Source: QVMM01 sp047030855 (GTDB lineage: Bacteria > Bacteroidota > Bacteroidia > Bacteroidales > Dysgonomonadaceae). Taken from it: a stretch of DNA of 64,000 nucleotides. The notes below the pieces were generated by a model. The model had not been told where the DNA came from. It made no database searches and saw nothing but the letters and a program-made list of their open reading frames with translations. This document shows, piece after piece, positions 27,064-37,092 of this stretch. Positions within the stretch are counted from its first letter, which is position 1, and every line of letters starts with the position of its first letter. The translations under genes were made by a program, and so were the position numbers. The DNA lies in contig JBKYIJ010000008.1 in NCBI GenBank assembly GCA_047030855.1, positions 1,116,001 through 1,180,000 of the forward strand, in the 5' to 3' direction.

Positions 27064-28287
27064 ATGCCGGAATATTATTCATTGACACTCAAGAACGGAA
27101 TTCGGATAATACACAAACAGATTCCCGAAAACATTTCATATTGCGGATTTTTCATAAATGCGGGAACAAGGGACGAGTTACCCGCAGAATTCGGGATGGC
27201 TCATTTTGTCGAGCATATGCTTTTTAAGGGAACGGCTAAGCGAAAAGCCTACCATATTATCAACCGTATGGAAGCTGTCGGAGGCGAACTGAACGCTTAT
27301 ACCAATAAGGAGGAAACGGTTGTTTATTCTATTTTTCTGGAAGAACAGGTAGAACGTGCCGTTGAATTGTTGGGCGATTTGGTATTTAACTCACAATTTC
27401 CGCAAAAAGAAATTGAAAAAGAAGTAGACGTCATTCTGGATGAAATATCTTCTTACGAAGACAGTCCTTCGGAGTTGATTTACGATGAATTCGAGAACAT
27501 TGTATTCAAAAATTCCCAGCTGGGACACAACATCTTGGGCGATGCCGATACTTTAAACAACTTTGAATCAGAAAAGGCAAAGTCTTTTGTCAAAAGAAAC
27601 TATACAGCCGATAATATCGTGTTTTTCTCTTTAGGAAGAACAGATTTCAAAAAACTTGTCCGAATTGTAAATAAACATCTGGAAGACGTTGAAATTCCTT
27701 TTTCTGACAGACAGCGTATTGTTCCTTCCGATGTTTTGCCCGTTCATATTCATTCTGATAAAAACACGTTTCAGTCCCATGTCCTGTTAGGAGCACGTTC
27801 ATATAATCTTTATGATAAAAAGCGTAAAACATTATCCCTTATCAACAACATACTCGGCGGACCCGGAATGAACAGCAGGCTGAATATCTCCCTTCGCGAG
27901 AAAAGAGGGCTTGTCTACAATGTGGAATCGAACATAACGGGTTATTCCGATACGGGATTGTTCTCTGTTTACTTCGGATCGGATAAGCAAAATACCGAGA
28001 AGTGTATCAGGCTGATATATTCTGAATTGAAGAAGCTGAGGGAAACAAAGCTTACCTCATCTCAGTTGTCTGCTGCTAAAAAACAGTTTATCGGACAAAT
28101 CGGAGTTTCTGCCGACAATCATGAAAATCTTGCTCTTGCTTTAGGGAAAAGTCTTTTCCACTACAATCATTTCAACAGTGCGGAAGAAACATTTAAGAAG
28201 ATCGACGCAATAACGGAACAAGATATTTTGGACGTAGCGAATGAAGTTTTTGATGAACGGAATTTATTCTCGTTGACATTCAGATAA
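27064..28287 (+). CDS. M16-family zinc metallopeptidase
   Basis: Pitrilysin-type peptidase of 407 residues. The inverted zinc motif HFVEH (His47, Glu50, His51) and the distal Glu in EKEVDVILDEI (about 127) are intact, so the subunit should be catalytically competent. NAYTNKEETVVYSIFLEE and the second half with GGPGMNSRLNISLREKRGLVYNVES fit the single-domain processing-peptidase-like (PqqL/YmxG) group. No signal peptide is seen, implying a cytoplasmic enzyme. It is convergent with the CapA-like gene, eight bases apart. Confidence 0.94.
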   Translation: MPEYYSLTLKNGIRIIHKQIPENISYCGFFINAGTRDELPAEFGMAHFVEHMLFKGTAKRKAYHIINRMEAVGGELNAYTNKEETVVYSIFLEEQVERAVELLGDLVFNSQFPQKEIEKEVDVILDEISSYEDSPSELIYDEFENIVFKNSQLGHNILGDADTLNNFESEKAKSFVKRNYTADNIVFFSLGRTDFKKLVRIVNKHLEDVEIPFSDRQRIVPSDVLPVHIHSDKNTFQSHVLLGARSYNLYDKKRKTLSLINNILGGPGMNSRLNISLREKRGLVYNVESNITGYSDTGLFSVYFGSDKQNTEKCIRLIYSELKKLRETKLTSSQLSAAKKQFIGQIGVSADNHENLALALGKSLFHYNHFNSAEETFKKIDAITEQDILDVANEVFDERNLFSLTFR

Positions 28288-28295
28288 GTGTTCTT

Positions 28296-29369
28296 TTATT
28301 GCCACATCTTTTCAACCGTTTCTTTTGCTTTTCGTGCAAATTTCATCATTCTACCGTAAGCTTCGGTTCCTAAAAATTCCGTTCCTTTCGTTTCCTCTTC
28401 GTAGTTCTTTACGGGGACGAGTTGAAATATTTTTCTGCCGCTTTCGACAGGTTTGTGTACCCACACCAGAGAATAGCCGCAATTGTTTATCTCGACCGAA
28501 TCCTTTTCGTTTTTGCTTATTTCGAATTCCACCATCATTCCTCCGTCGGTATTCGGAGCTGTCATGTTGGATACGAAATTTCCCATCGAGTAAGCGATCA
28601 CTTGTTTGATCCTTCCGTTTTCTTTTCGGATGTCGATAGGCTGCACCACATGAGGGTGTCCGCCGATAATGATGTTTACTCCGTTTTTAATAAGAAATTC
28701 AGCCAGTTCTTTTTGCCCTTTATTCTGGTTTAGTCTGTATTCTTCCCCCCAATGTATGTTTGCTATTATTACATCGGCATACATACATTTCGCCATATCA
28801 ATATCCTGTAAGATTTGTTTCTTGTCGATATAGTTTACAATGTTAGGAGATTGTACTTTAATATCATTAGTGCCGTAAGTGTAATTGAGCAGGGCAATAC
28901 GTATTCCGTTCTTTTTTAACATCATCGGGTATCGAAAATTCCTTTGTGCCTGATTTTTGTATGTTCCCAGATGCCTGATCCGCAGAGAGTCGAGCATTAG
29001 TATAGTCCTTTCCAGTCCTTTTTTACCTTTATCGAGGCAATGATTGTTTGCGGTCAGAAAAATATCGAATCCCGCATTTTTGAGTTCTTGCGCAAATTCG
29101 TCGGGAGCACTGAAAGCGGGATAACCCGAATATGGCTTTCCCCCCAGAGTGACTTCGAGGTTTACGATTGCAATATCGGCTTTTTCTATTTGTTTTTTTA
29201 CATGTTGAAAATATGACGAATAGTCATATCCGTCTTTGGTTTTGGCAGCTTCCAGCTGAGCCCTGTGTTGCATGGCGTCGCCTGCAAAAAGCAATCTGAC
29301 TTTTTTCTCCTGAGCCGATGAGAGGAGAGATAGGTTAAGTAATAACAGTATGAAAGCATATTTTTTCAT
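28296..29369 (-). CDS. CapA-family (PGA_cap) metallophosphatase-like protein, secreted
   Basis: 357 residues with a signal peptide (FILLLLNLSLLSSAQ). The calcineurin-like/PGA_cap pattern is clear: LLFAGDAMQHRAQ, IVNLEVTLGG, LTANNHCLDKG and IIGGHPHVVQPID provide the expected metal-binding Asp, Asn and His residues. Family members take part in poly-gamma-glutamate capsule synthesis in Bacillus, but in Bacteroidota the role is unclear and no capB/capC genes are here. It starts 16 bases after trkH. Confidence 0.88.
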   Translation of the reverse strand: MKKYAFILLLLNLSLLSSAQEKKVRLLFAGDAMQHRAQLEAAKTKDGYDYSSYFQHVKKQIEKADIAIVNLEVTLGGKPYSGYPAFSAPDEFAQELKNAGFDIFLTANNHCLDKGKKGLERTILMLDSLRIRHLGTYKNQAQRNFRYPMMLKKNGIRIALLNYTYGTNDIKVQSPNIVNYIDKKQILQDIDMAKCMYADVIIANIHWGEEYRLNQNKGQKELAEFLIKNGVNIIIGGHPHVVQPIDIRKENGRIKQVIAYSMGNFVSNMTAPNTDGGMMVEFEISKNEKDSVEINNCGYSLVWVHKPVESGRKIFQLVPVKNYEEETKGTEFLGTEAYGRMMKFARKAKETVEKMWQ

Positions 29370-29385
29370 AAAACTAAAATCAGGA

Positions 29386-30846
29386 TTATTTTTTCCAGAA
29401 TGCAGGAATGAATAACGACAGCACGGTAAATAGTTCCAACCTCCCTGTCAGCATAAGAAACGAAAGATACCATTTCGAGAAAACAGGAATATCGGCAAAG
29501 TGTCCGTTAGGTCCGTTAGCACCCAATCCGGGTCCGACGTTTCCCATACAAGTAACAGCGGAGCCTATCGACTCTTCGAAAGTCATTCCCGAAAAGGACA
29601 ATATGAGGAAACTGACAACCAGTATTCCCAGATACAGGAACATAAAAGCCAGTATTTTTGTTACCGTTTCCATCGGAACGACGCTTCCGTTCAGGCGGAC
29701 AGGCAGTACTGCGTTCGGGTGCACCTGCCTTTTAAACTCGTTTATGGCATTTTTGCATAGCACGACTACCCTCACGATCTTTATGCCTCCCGAAGTTGAT
29801 CCTGCACAGGCACAAAACAGCATCAACAAACATATTACGAACGTATAGAACGCGCCCCACTGGACGTAATCGGCTGTTGCAAATCCTGTGGTGGTTATTA
29901 CCGACACCACCTGAAAGAGAGAGGTGCGGAACGATTGCTCGGGATCTGTGATCTGTCCCGAAACAAAAAGACATACGGCTACAATTATGACAAAAGACAT
30001 ACAAATAGTGAAGTACCATCTGAATTCCTCGTCTTTGAATAATTTTTGAGGTTTGCCTTTGAAAAGGAAATAAATCAAAGAGAAATTAGTACCGCCGATG
30101 AACATAAATACGGCAATGATATATTCAATATACCGCGAATGCCAGAAGGCTATGCTTTCCTGTTTTGTCGAATATCCTCCTGTCGACATAGTTGACATCG
30201 CGTGGCATATTGCATCGAAAGCGTTCATCGGACCTACCCAGAGCAACATGAACAATATGCCTGTCACCAACAGATAAGTTGCCCACAGACGTTTGGCAAC
30301 CTGTGACGCGCGAGGACGGAATCTCTCTTTCGATATTCCAGTAACTTCCGCATCATACAGCACCGATGCGTTCCCGCCGACAACTGGTAGGAGCACAAGT
30401 GCGAAAACAATGATGCCGATCCCTCCGATCCATTGCGTAATGCTTCTCCAGAAATGAATACCGTAAGGCACGCTGTCGATGTCAATTATGACGGTAGAAC
30501 CTGTTGTCGTAAATCCTGACATTGTTTCAAAATACGCATCGCTGATGTTCGGAATGACTCCGCTGAAATAAAAAGGCAGCATGCCGAATGCCGACATAAC
30601 AACCCAAGAAAGAGTTACTGTTAAAAAACTTTCGCGTTTCCCGATCGGTTTTTCATATTCCTCGAAACCGATTAAACGAAAAATAATACCTGCGACGAGC
30701 GTTATCGCACTGCTTGCCAGCATAGCATCTCCGCTGAATTCGTGTTTGTAGAATGAAATAACAGTTGCCGTCATCATGAAAAGAGATTCGATGATCAGCA
30801 AAAAACCGAGCGTTTTGGTAACAAACCGAAAGTTAAACTTATTCAT
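29386..30846 (-). CDS. trkH: Potassium uptake protein TrkH, membrane subunit
   Basis: Integral membrane K+ channel/transporter of 486 residues with four pore-loop repeats. Selectivity segments include SGFTTTGSTVI, MSTGGYSTK, TTTGFATADY and TCMGNVGPGLGANGP; the gate-loop region GSTSGGIKIVRVVV is also typical. It pairs with TrkA encoded 33 bases upstream; the two form the Trk system. The order dxs-trkA-trkH is familiar from Bacteroidota. Confidence 0.96.
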   Translation of the reverse strand: MNKFNFRFVTKTLGFLLIIESLFMMTATVISFYKHEFSGDAMLASSAITLVAGIIFRLIGFEEYEKPIGKRESFLTVTLSWVVMSAFGMLPFYFSGVIPNISDAYFETMSGFTTTGSTVIIDIDSVPYGIHFWRSITQWIGGIGIIVFALVLLPVVGGNASVLYDAEVTGISKERFRPRASQVAKRLWATYLLVTGILFMLLWVGPMNAFDAICHAMSTMSTGGYSTKQESIAFWHSRYIEYIIAVFMFIGGTNFSLIYFLFKGKPQKLFKDEEFRWYFTICMSFVIIVAVCLFVSGQITDPEQSFRTSLFQVVSVITTTGFATADYVQWGAFYTFVICLLMLFCACAGSTSGGIKIVRVVVLCKNAINEFKRQVHPNAVLPVRLNGSVVPMETVTKILAFMFLYLGILVVSFLILSFSGMTFEESIGSAVTCMGNVGPGLGANGPNGHFADIPVFSKWYLSFLMLTGRLELFTVLSLFIPAFWKK

Positions 30847-30879
30847 TCTTTATTTGATGCTATCCGAAAAAGCAATAAC

Positions 30880-32217
30880 TTATTTAAAATATTTTTCGAT
30901 ATCGCGTATGGCATCGTCAAGACAGAAAACCACAACATGATCGTAAGGTTCGATCTGCGTATCGCCTTCAATCAACATCGGGTCGCCGTTTCTTATCAGT
31001 CCGCCCAAAGTTGCATTTTTAGGCAGATTTAGTTTCTTGATTTCTTTTTTAGTGATCGGCGAATTCGGACGGGCTATGATTTCAGCCACATCGGCATTTG
31101 CAAAAGTCAGCGATTTAATGTTGGAAACGTCCGCACTTAACAAAAACCGGTATATGTTGCTTACCGTAATCAGTTTTTTGTTTATAATGGTTCCTATTCC
31201 AAGATTTTCAGCCATGGAAATATAATCCATATTTTCTACTTCGGCAACCGTTTTTCTGACGCCGAAACGTTTTGCCGCCATACAGGCAAGTATGTTCGCT
31301 TCAGAGTTTCCCGTTACGGCGATGAATGCGTCCATATCGGTAATGCCTTCCTGCAACAGAAAATCGGTGTTTCGTCCGTCATCATTAAAGACGGTTACAT
31401 TCTTAGGAAGTTTATCCAATAGTTTAATACACTTTTCCTTGTCCCACTCCAATAGTTTTATTTTGGTATTGTCGGGCAGGTATTGGCATGTGCGGATAGC
31501 TATTCTGCTGCCGCCCATTATCATAACGTCTTTTACCTCGAAGTTTTCTTTTCCTGTAAGAGCAGGAAGTTCATTGACGTATTCTTTTGTGGTTGAAAAG
31601 AACACAATATCTTCGGGCAGAACTTTGTCATTACCGTTCGGAATGATCGTAATACTGTTCCGTTTTATCGCAACTATGTGAAATTTTTTCTGAGTGCTGG
31701 CAAGTTCATACAGATGCTTATTTACGAGTTCTGAGTTGTCTCTCACTTTTACGCCTACCAATATAATTGCTCCGCCGCATAGTTCCACCCATAGCCTTAC
31801 CCATGGGCGTTTAACCGCAGATACGATTTCGCGTGCTGCAAGCATTTCGGGATAAACCATTGCGTTTATTCCGAGTTTTTCGAAAAATTCTTTGTTCTTC
31901 GGTAGGAGGTATTCGTAATTGTCGATGCGTGCAAAAGTCTTTTTAGCTCCCATATTTGCAGCCAGCATACAGGCTGTGATGTTCACCGATTCATCTGGAG
32001 TTACTCCAATAAAGAGATCCGTGTTTTTGACATCTATGTCGTTCAGGTCTTTTAAAGAAGTGGGCGATCCCACCATTGTCATCATTTCCAGATTGTTTTT
32101 GGAGAAATTGAGTTTCTCCTTATCCTGATCCATCAGGATTATATCTTGGTTTTCCGCGGATAAAAGTTTTGCAAGGTGTGTCCCCACTGCACCCGCACCT
32201 GCAATGACAATTTTCAT
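30880..32217 (-). CDS. trkA: Trk potassium uptake regulator TrkA
   Basis: Cytoplasmic NAD(H)-binding gating subunit of the Trk system, 445 residues. Two RCK repeats are visible: the first opens MKIVIAGAGAVGTHLAKLL, the second VKDVMIMGGSRIAIRTCQYL, each followed by a TrkA-C domain (e.g. VGVKVRDNSELVNKHLYEL). Located between dxs (seven bases upstream) and trkH, so probably one transcript. Confidence 0.96.
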   Translation of the reverse strand: MKIVIAGAGAVGTHLAKLLSAENQDIILMDQDKEKLNFSKNNLEMMTMVGSPTSLKDLNDIDVKNTDLFIGVTPDESVNITACMLAANMGAKKTFARIDNYEYLLPKNKEFFEKLGINAMVYPEMLAAREIVSAVKRPWVRLWVELCGGAIILVGVKVRDNSELVNKHLYELASTQKKFHIVAIKRNSITIIPNGNDKVLPEDIVFFSTTKEYVNELPALTGKENFEVKDVMIMGGSRIAIRTCQYLPDNTKIKLLEWDKEKCIKLLDKLPKNVTVFNDDGRNTDFLLQEGITDMDAFIAVTGNSEANILACMAAKRFGVRKTVAEVENMDYISMAENLGIGTIINKKLITVSNIYRFLLSADVSNIKSLTFANADVAEIIARPNSPITKKEIKKLNLPKNATLGGLIRNGDPMLIEGDTQIEPYDHVVVFCLDDAIRDIEKYFK

Positions 32218-32224
32218 GATCTTA

Positions 32225-34147
32225 TTATTTTATGAGTTGTCGTTTGGATGTTGTTTCTGCTACGACTTCTTTTATTCTTTGCTTTATACCCAAAACGTCT
32301 AAACCGCAAAGTTTGTTGAGATCTTTGATTGAACCGTGTGTTATAAATTCATCGGGTAAGCCAATCCTTATAACGTCGACATTGATATTATTGTCCGAAA
32401 AATATTCTATTACCGCAGAACCGAAACCTCCCGATACAACCCCGTTTTCGATAGTAATTACTTTTTGGAATTTTTGGGATATTTCCTTAAGTATGTTTTC
32501 GTCGATAGGTTTTACGAAAATCATGTCGTAATGGGCTATACTGTAACCTTCTTGTTCCAGCATATTTATCGCTTCCGAAGCAGTACTTCCTATCGGTCCA
32601 ATAGTCAGGGCGGCTAAATCTTCACCGTCTTTCATTTTCCTTCCTTTCCCGATTTCGAGTATTTGCATTTCGTTTCGCCAGTCTTTCAGGATTCCTTCTC
32701 CTCTCGGATAGCGGATGACAAAAGGTCCGTCCCATCCGTATGCGGCTGTGTACATCAGATTTCTGAGGTAATGCTCGTTGTAAGGCGAAGCAATTGTCAG
32801 GTTCGGAACACATCGCATATATGCAAGGTCGAATGCCCCGTGGTGAGTAGGTCCGTCTTCCCCGACAAGCCCTGCTCTGTCAAGGCACATGATGACATGC
32901 TCTTTTTGGATAGCGACGTCGTGTATTACCTGATCGTAAGCCCTTTGCATGAAAGACGAATATACATTGCAGAAAGGAATCAATCCTTCTTTTGCAAGTC
33001 CTGCGGAAAATGTAACGGAATGTGCTTCCGCAATACCCACATCGAACGCGCGATCGGGAAATTCTTTCATCAGAAACGTCATCGAACATCCTGTCGGCAT
33101 AGCAGGAGTTACGCCTACAATGCGTTCATCCTTTTCCGCAAGTTCCACCAGCGTATGTCCGAATACATCCTGATAGCGTTGCGGTTGGTCTTTTGAATTG
33201 TTTGTTATTCTTTCCCCTGTTTCCTTGTTGAATTTTCCGGGCGCATGCCATTCAACAGCTGACAGTTCGGCAGGTTTGTAACCTTTTCCTTTTACTGTGT
33301 GAATATGCAATATTTTAGGTCCTTCAAGATCCTTTATATTTTCAAGTATTCGGATAAGCGACTTTATGTCGTGTCCGTCAATAGGTCCGAAATATCGGAT
33401 ATTCAATCCTTCGAAAATATTTTGCTGCTTTGTCAACAGCGATTTTAAACTGTTATTGAAACGAAGAATGAAGTTTTTTCCTTTTTCGGAGATTAAATTT
33501 CTTTTTTTGAATTTTTGATAAACATCATACCTTACTTTGTTGTAGGCTTTCGAAGTCGTAAGTTTTACCAGATAATCCGACATGCCTCCTACATTATTGT
33601 CGATTGCCATATCGTTGTCGTTCAGTATGATAAGCAGGTTGTTGGGTTGTGCGCAGGCATTGTTTAATCCCTCGAATGCCAAGCCTCCTGTCATCGAACC
33701 GTCGCCGATTACGGCAATTACGTGCCTGTTTTCGTGCTTAAGCATGGATGCCACTGCCATGCCTAAAGCAGCGGATATGGAATTGGAAGCGTGCCCTGCC
33801 GAAAAAGTATCGTATTCGCTTTCCTGCGGATTCGGGAATCCCGCAATACCTCCGAACTTCCTGTTACTGGAAAAACTTTCTTTTCTGCCTGTAAGTATTT
33901 TATGGCTGTAAGCCTGATGTCCGACGTCCCACACGATACGGTCGTAAGGAGTGTTGTAAACATAATGTAACGCAACGGTGAGTTCAACCGTTCCGAGACT
34001 CGACCCGAAATGTCCCGGGTTGTTGCTTAACTGATCTATAATGAATTGTCTGAGTTCTTTGCATACCTGTTCCAGTTGTTCCGGATTAAGGTTTTTAAGA
34101 TCAGATGGATAGTTTATGTTATGTAGCAATGATGTATCTTCTGACAT
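32225..34147 (-). CDS. dxs: 1-deoxy-D-xylulose-5-phosphate synthase
   Basis: First enzyme of the MEP isoprenoid pathway, condensing pyruvate and glyceraldehyde-3-phosphate with thiamine diphosphate. 640 residues from the ATG at 34147; an upstream TTG adds six codons. Motifs: HFGSSLGTVELTVALHYVYN, the cofactor-binding GDGSMTGGLAFEGLNNA with ILNDNDMAID, and VGEDGPTHHGAFDLAY in the pyrimidine domain. A -7 element TAAATTTG lies at 34173-34180 on the minus strand. Confidence 0.97.
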   Translation of the reverse strand: MSEDTSLLHNINYPSDLKNLNPEQLEQVCKELRQFIIDQLSNNPGHFGSSLGTVELTVALHYVYNTPYDRIVWDVGHQAYSHKILTGRKESFSSNRKFGGIAGFPNPQESEYDTFSAGHASNSISAALGMAVASMLKHENRHVIAVIGDGSMTGGLAFEGLNNACAQPNNLLIILNDNDMAIDNNVGGMSDYLVKLTTSKAYNKVRYDVYQKFKKRNLISEKGKNFILRFNNSLKSLLTKQQNIFEGLNIRYFGPIDGHDIKSLIRILENIKDLEGPKILHIHTVKGKGYKPAELSAVEWHAPGKFNKETGERITNNSKDQPQRYQDVFGHTLVELAEKDERIVGVTPAMPTGCSMTFLMKEFPDRAFDVGIAEAHSVTFSAGLAKEGLIPFCNVYSSFMQRAYDQVIHDVAIQKEHVIMCLDRAGLVGEDGPTHHGAFDLAYMRCVPNLTIASPYNEHYLRNLMYTAAYGWDGPFVIRYPRGEGILKDWRNEMQILEIGKGRKMKDGEDLAALTIGPIGSTASEAINMLEQEGYSIAHYDMIFVKPIDENILKEISQKFQKVITIENGVVSGGFGSAVIEYFSDNNINVDVIRIGLPDEFITHGSIKDLNKLCGLDVLGIKQRIKEVVAETTSKRQLIK

Positions 34148-34325
34148 AAATTTTTGTTCCTTCAATAAAGAGCAAATTTAGGAAAACAAAAGCAATTTAT
34201 CTTACTATAAATGTATAAATTATACGCAAGGTAGTATATCCTCTTGTATTTATGTATTTGGAACGGGCTGTTTGTAAAATGAATTATATTAGAAAAGGAC
34301 TTCATCTATGCTTATTCGGAAATAT

Positions 34326-36938
34326 TTATTTCCCTGATACTATTTTCTTGATCTCATTCAGCTTGTTCAGGGCATCCATGGGCGTAAGGTTGTTTACATC
34401 GAGTGAAAGTATTTCGTCCCGAACCTGACTCAAGATAGGATCGTCGAGCTGAAAAAAGCTGAGTTGGAAACCTTCTCGTTTTTCGGCAATATCGTTTATC
34501 GGGCGTGATATTCCTTCTTTTCGGTTGTTAGACTCCAGTTGTTTTAAAATCTCATTGGCTCTTTTTACAATGCTTTGCGGCATTCCTGCCATTTTTGCCA
34601 CATGAATACCGAAACTGTGTTCACTGCCCCCTTTTACCAGTTTACGCAGGAAAATAACTTTGTTATCCATTTCCTTTACCGAAACGTTGTAGTTTTTTAT
34701 TCGCTTGAATGATTTTTCCATTTCATTCAGTTCGTGGTAATGCGTGGCGAACAATGTTTTTGCTTTGAATTTTGGATGTTCGTGTATGTATTCAACAATT
34801 GCCCAAGCGATGGATATTCCGTCGTAAGTGCTTGTTCCCCTGCCTAATTCGTCGAACAACACGAGGCTACGTGATGAAAGGTTGTTTAAAATATCTGCCG
34901 CTTCGTTCATTTCGACCATGAAGGTAGATTCTCCGAGCGATATATTATCGGACGCTCCGACTCTTGTGAATATTTTGTCTACCAGACCTATTTGCGCCGA
35001 TTGTGCAGGAACAAAACTTCCTATCTGAGCCATCAGCGTTATCAGTGCGGTTTGTCTCAGAAGCGCCGATTTACCTGCCATGTTAGGTCCTGTAATTATG
35101 ATGATCTGTTGCGATTCATTGTCCAGATAAACGTCATTGGCGATATACTTATCTCCCAGAGGAAGTTGTTTTTCTATTACAGGATGCCTCCCTTGTTTGA
35201 TGTCGAGAGCGTCAGAATCCGTTATGTCGGGTCTAATGTACTTGTTTTCCTGAGCAATCTTCGTAAAGGAAAGCAAACAATCCACTTTTGCTATCAGATT
35301 AGCATTCAACTGAATGGTCGGTATGTATTCTATAAGGCTTGAAACAAGATCGTTATATATTTTGCTTTCCAATGCTGAAATTTTTTCTTCAGCACCTAAT
35401 ATCTGCTCTTCATACTCTTTTAATTCTTGTGTTATATACCTTTCGGCATTCACAAGCGTTTGTTTCCTTATCCAATCGGAAGGGACTTTATCCTTGTGCG
35501 TATTGCGGACTTCGATGTAGTACCCGAAGACATTGTTAAAACTTATTTTTAAAGAAGAGATTCCTGTCGCTTCAATTTCCCGTTGCTGAATCTGTAAGAG
35601 ATAGTCTTTGCCCGAAAAGGCGATACTTCGCAATTTATCAAGTTCTTCGTTTACGCCTTTGTTAATGACATTACCTTTATTCAGTAAAACGGGTGGATCG
35701 GGATAAATCTCTTTTTCAATTCGTGATCGGATTATCGGGCATGAATTAAGCTTTTCCCCTATTTCTTTCAGAGTGGTTTCATTAGAATTCAGGAAAGCTT
35801 TATGGATAGGTTCAATAGCATTCAATGCCACTTTCAGTTGTACTACCTCGCGCGGATTGACGCGGTTGGCTGCCACTTTGGATATTATACGTTCGAGATC
35901 CCCGATCAGAGAAAGCTGTTCTTCGAGAAGATTTTTAAGCTCTTTGTCTTTGAAAAAATATTCCACGACATCCAGTCTGTCATTAACAGGTTTTACCTCT
36001 TTTAACGGGAAAACCAGCCACCGTCGGAGCATCCGTGCACCCATTGGCGAGATCGTTTTGTCCAGTATATCCAGAAGGCTTTTTCCGCCTTCGTTCATTG
36101 TCCCGATAAGTTCGAGGCTGCGGACAGTGAATTTGTCGAGGCGTACATAACGATCTTCCTCAATTCGCGAAAGAGCTGTTATGTGGCTTATCTGTGTATG
36201 CTGCGTTATATCCAGATAATGCAGGATCGTGCCTGCGGCAATGATTCCGTTTGTCAGGTTTTCGACACCGAAGCCTTTCAGGTTTTTTGTGTCGAAGTGT
36301 TTTAATAATCTGCCGCGTGAAGTGTCGTAAGTGAAAACCCAGTCGTCCAGTTCAAAAACAAGATAACGTGTGCCGAAAGCTTCTTCGAATTGTTTTTTTC
36401 TGCTTCTTTCGATCAACACTTCTTTTGGCGAAAAGTTGGTAAGCAGTTTATCAATATATTCCACATTCCCTTCTGCCGTCAGAAATTCTCCTGTCGAAAT
36501 ATCGATGAAAGCGATTCCGCATGTGTTCTTCGCAAAATGAATGGCGCACAGGAAATTGTTTTCCTTATAATTAAGAATATTATCGTTAATCGAAACGCCC
36601 GGGGTAACAAGTTCCGTTATTCCCCGTTTGACAAGTTTGGTAGTCTGTTTCGGATCTTCCAACTGATCGCAGATCGCAACGCGTTTCCCTGCCCTTACTA
36701 ATTTAGGAAGATATGTATCCAAGGCATGATGAGGAAACCCAGCCAGTTCGACAAACTGAGCCGAGCCGTTGGCTCTTTTTGTCAGAGTGATGCCAAGAAT
36801 TTCGGATGCCACAATAGCATCGTCCGAAAAAGTTTCGTAAAAGTCGCCGACTCTGAAAAGCAATATTGCGTCAGGGTGTTTCTCCTTGATCTCATAATAT
36901 TGTTTCATCATCGGGGTTTCTACTGCTTTTTTCGCCAC
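34326..36938 (-). CDS. mutS: DNA mismatch repair ATPase MutS
   Basis: Mismatch recognition protein, 870 residues. The mismatch-contact motif is present in FRVGDFYETFSDDA (Phe-Tyr-Glu), and the ATPase has Walker A GPNMAGKSALLRQ and Walker B DELGRGTSTYDG, followed by FATHYHEL. The start is GTG at 36938; the first ATG lies nine codons later and would still give a full domain set. A TACCTTTG -7 element lies 36 bases upstream on the minus strand (36974-36981). The gene is divergent from the GH28 gene. Confidence 0.97.
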   Translation of the reverse strand: MAKKAVETPMMKQYYEIKEKHPDAILLFRVGDFYETFSDDAIVASEILGITLTKRANGSAQFVELAGFPHHALDTYLPKLVRAGKRVAICDQLEDPKQTTKLVKRGITELVTPGVSINDNILNYKENNFLCAIHFAKNTCGIAFIDISTGEFLTAEGNVEYIDKLLTNFSPKEVLIERSRKKQFEEAFGTRYLVFELDDWVFTYDTSRGRLLKHFDTKNLKGFGVENLTNGIIAAGTILHYLDITQHTQISHITALSRIEEDRYVRLDKFTVRSLELIGTMNEGGKSLLDILDKTISPMGARMLRRWLVFPLKEVKPVNDRLDVVEYFFKDKELKNLLEEQLSLIGDLERIISKVAANRVNPREVVQLKVALNAIEPIHKAFLNSNETTLKEIGEKLNSCPIIRSRIEKEIYPDPPVLLNKGNVINKGVNEELDKLRSIAFSGKDYLLQIQQREIEATGISSLKISFNNVFGYYIEVRNTHKDKVPSDWIRKQTLVNAERYITQELKEYEEQILGAEEKISALESKIYNDLVSSLIEYIPTIQLNANLIAKVDCLLSFTKIAQENKYIRPDITDSDALDIKQGRHPVIEKQLPLGDKYIANDVYLDNESQQIIIITGPNMAGKSALLRQTALITLMAQIGSFVPAQSAQIGLVDKIFTRVGASDNISLGESTFMVEMNEAADILNNLSSRSLVLFDELGRGTSTYDGISIAWAIVEYIHEHPKFKAKTLFATHYHELNEMEKSFKRIKNYNVSVKEMDNKVIFLRKLVKGGSEHSFGIHVAKMAGMPQSIVKRANEILKQLESNNRKEGISRPINDIAEKREGFQLSFFQLDDPILSQVRDEILSLDVNNLTPMDALNKLNEIKKIVSGK

Positions 36939-37023
36939 AATTCCGTTTGTTTAGAATGGTTATTGATAAACAGCAAAGGTAGAAAAAACTTATATAATTC
37001 GTATTGCGTAAATCAACTTTATA

Positions 37024-37054
37024 TTGCCCGAACAATCTTTTAGGTTTATATTTG
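37024..37054 (+). promoter_or_regulatory. Candidate promoter of the GH28 gene
   Basis: TTG (37024-37026) and TATATTTG (37047-37054) are separated by 20 bases, a good Bacteroidota match, and lie about 39 bases before the ATG at 37093. The divergent mutS -7 element lies 66 bases away. Confidence 0.55.
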
Positions 37055-37092
37055 TAGTCTGGCAAACGGATAGAACTTTAAAATATATACCT

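Noticed and set aside
28296..29369. CapA as evidence of a poly-gamma-glutamate capsule
   Set aside because: No capB or capC in the window; the family also covers other metallophosphatase-like proteins.
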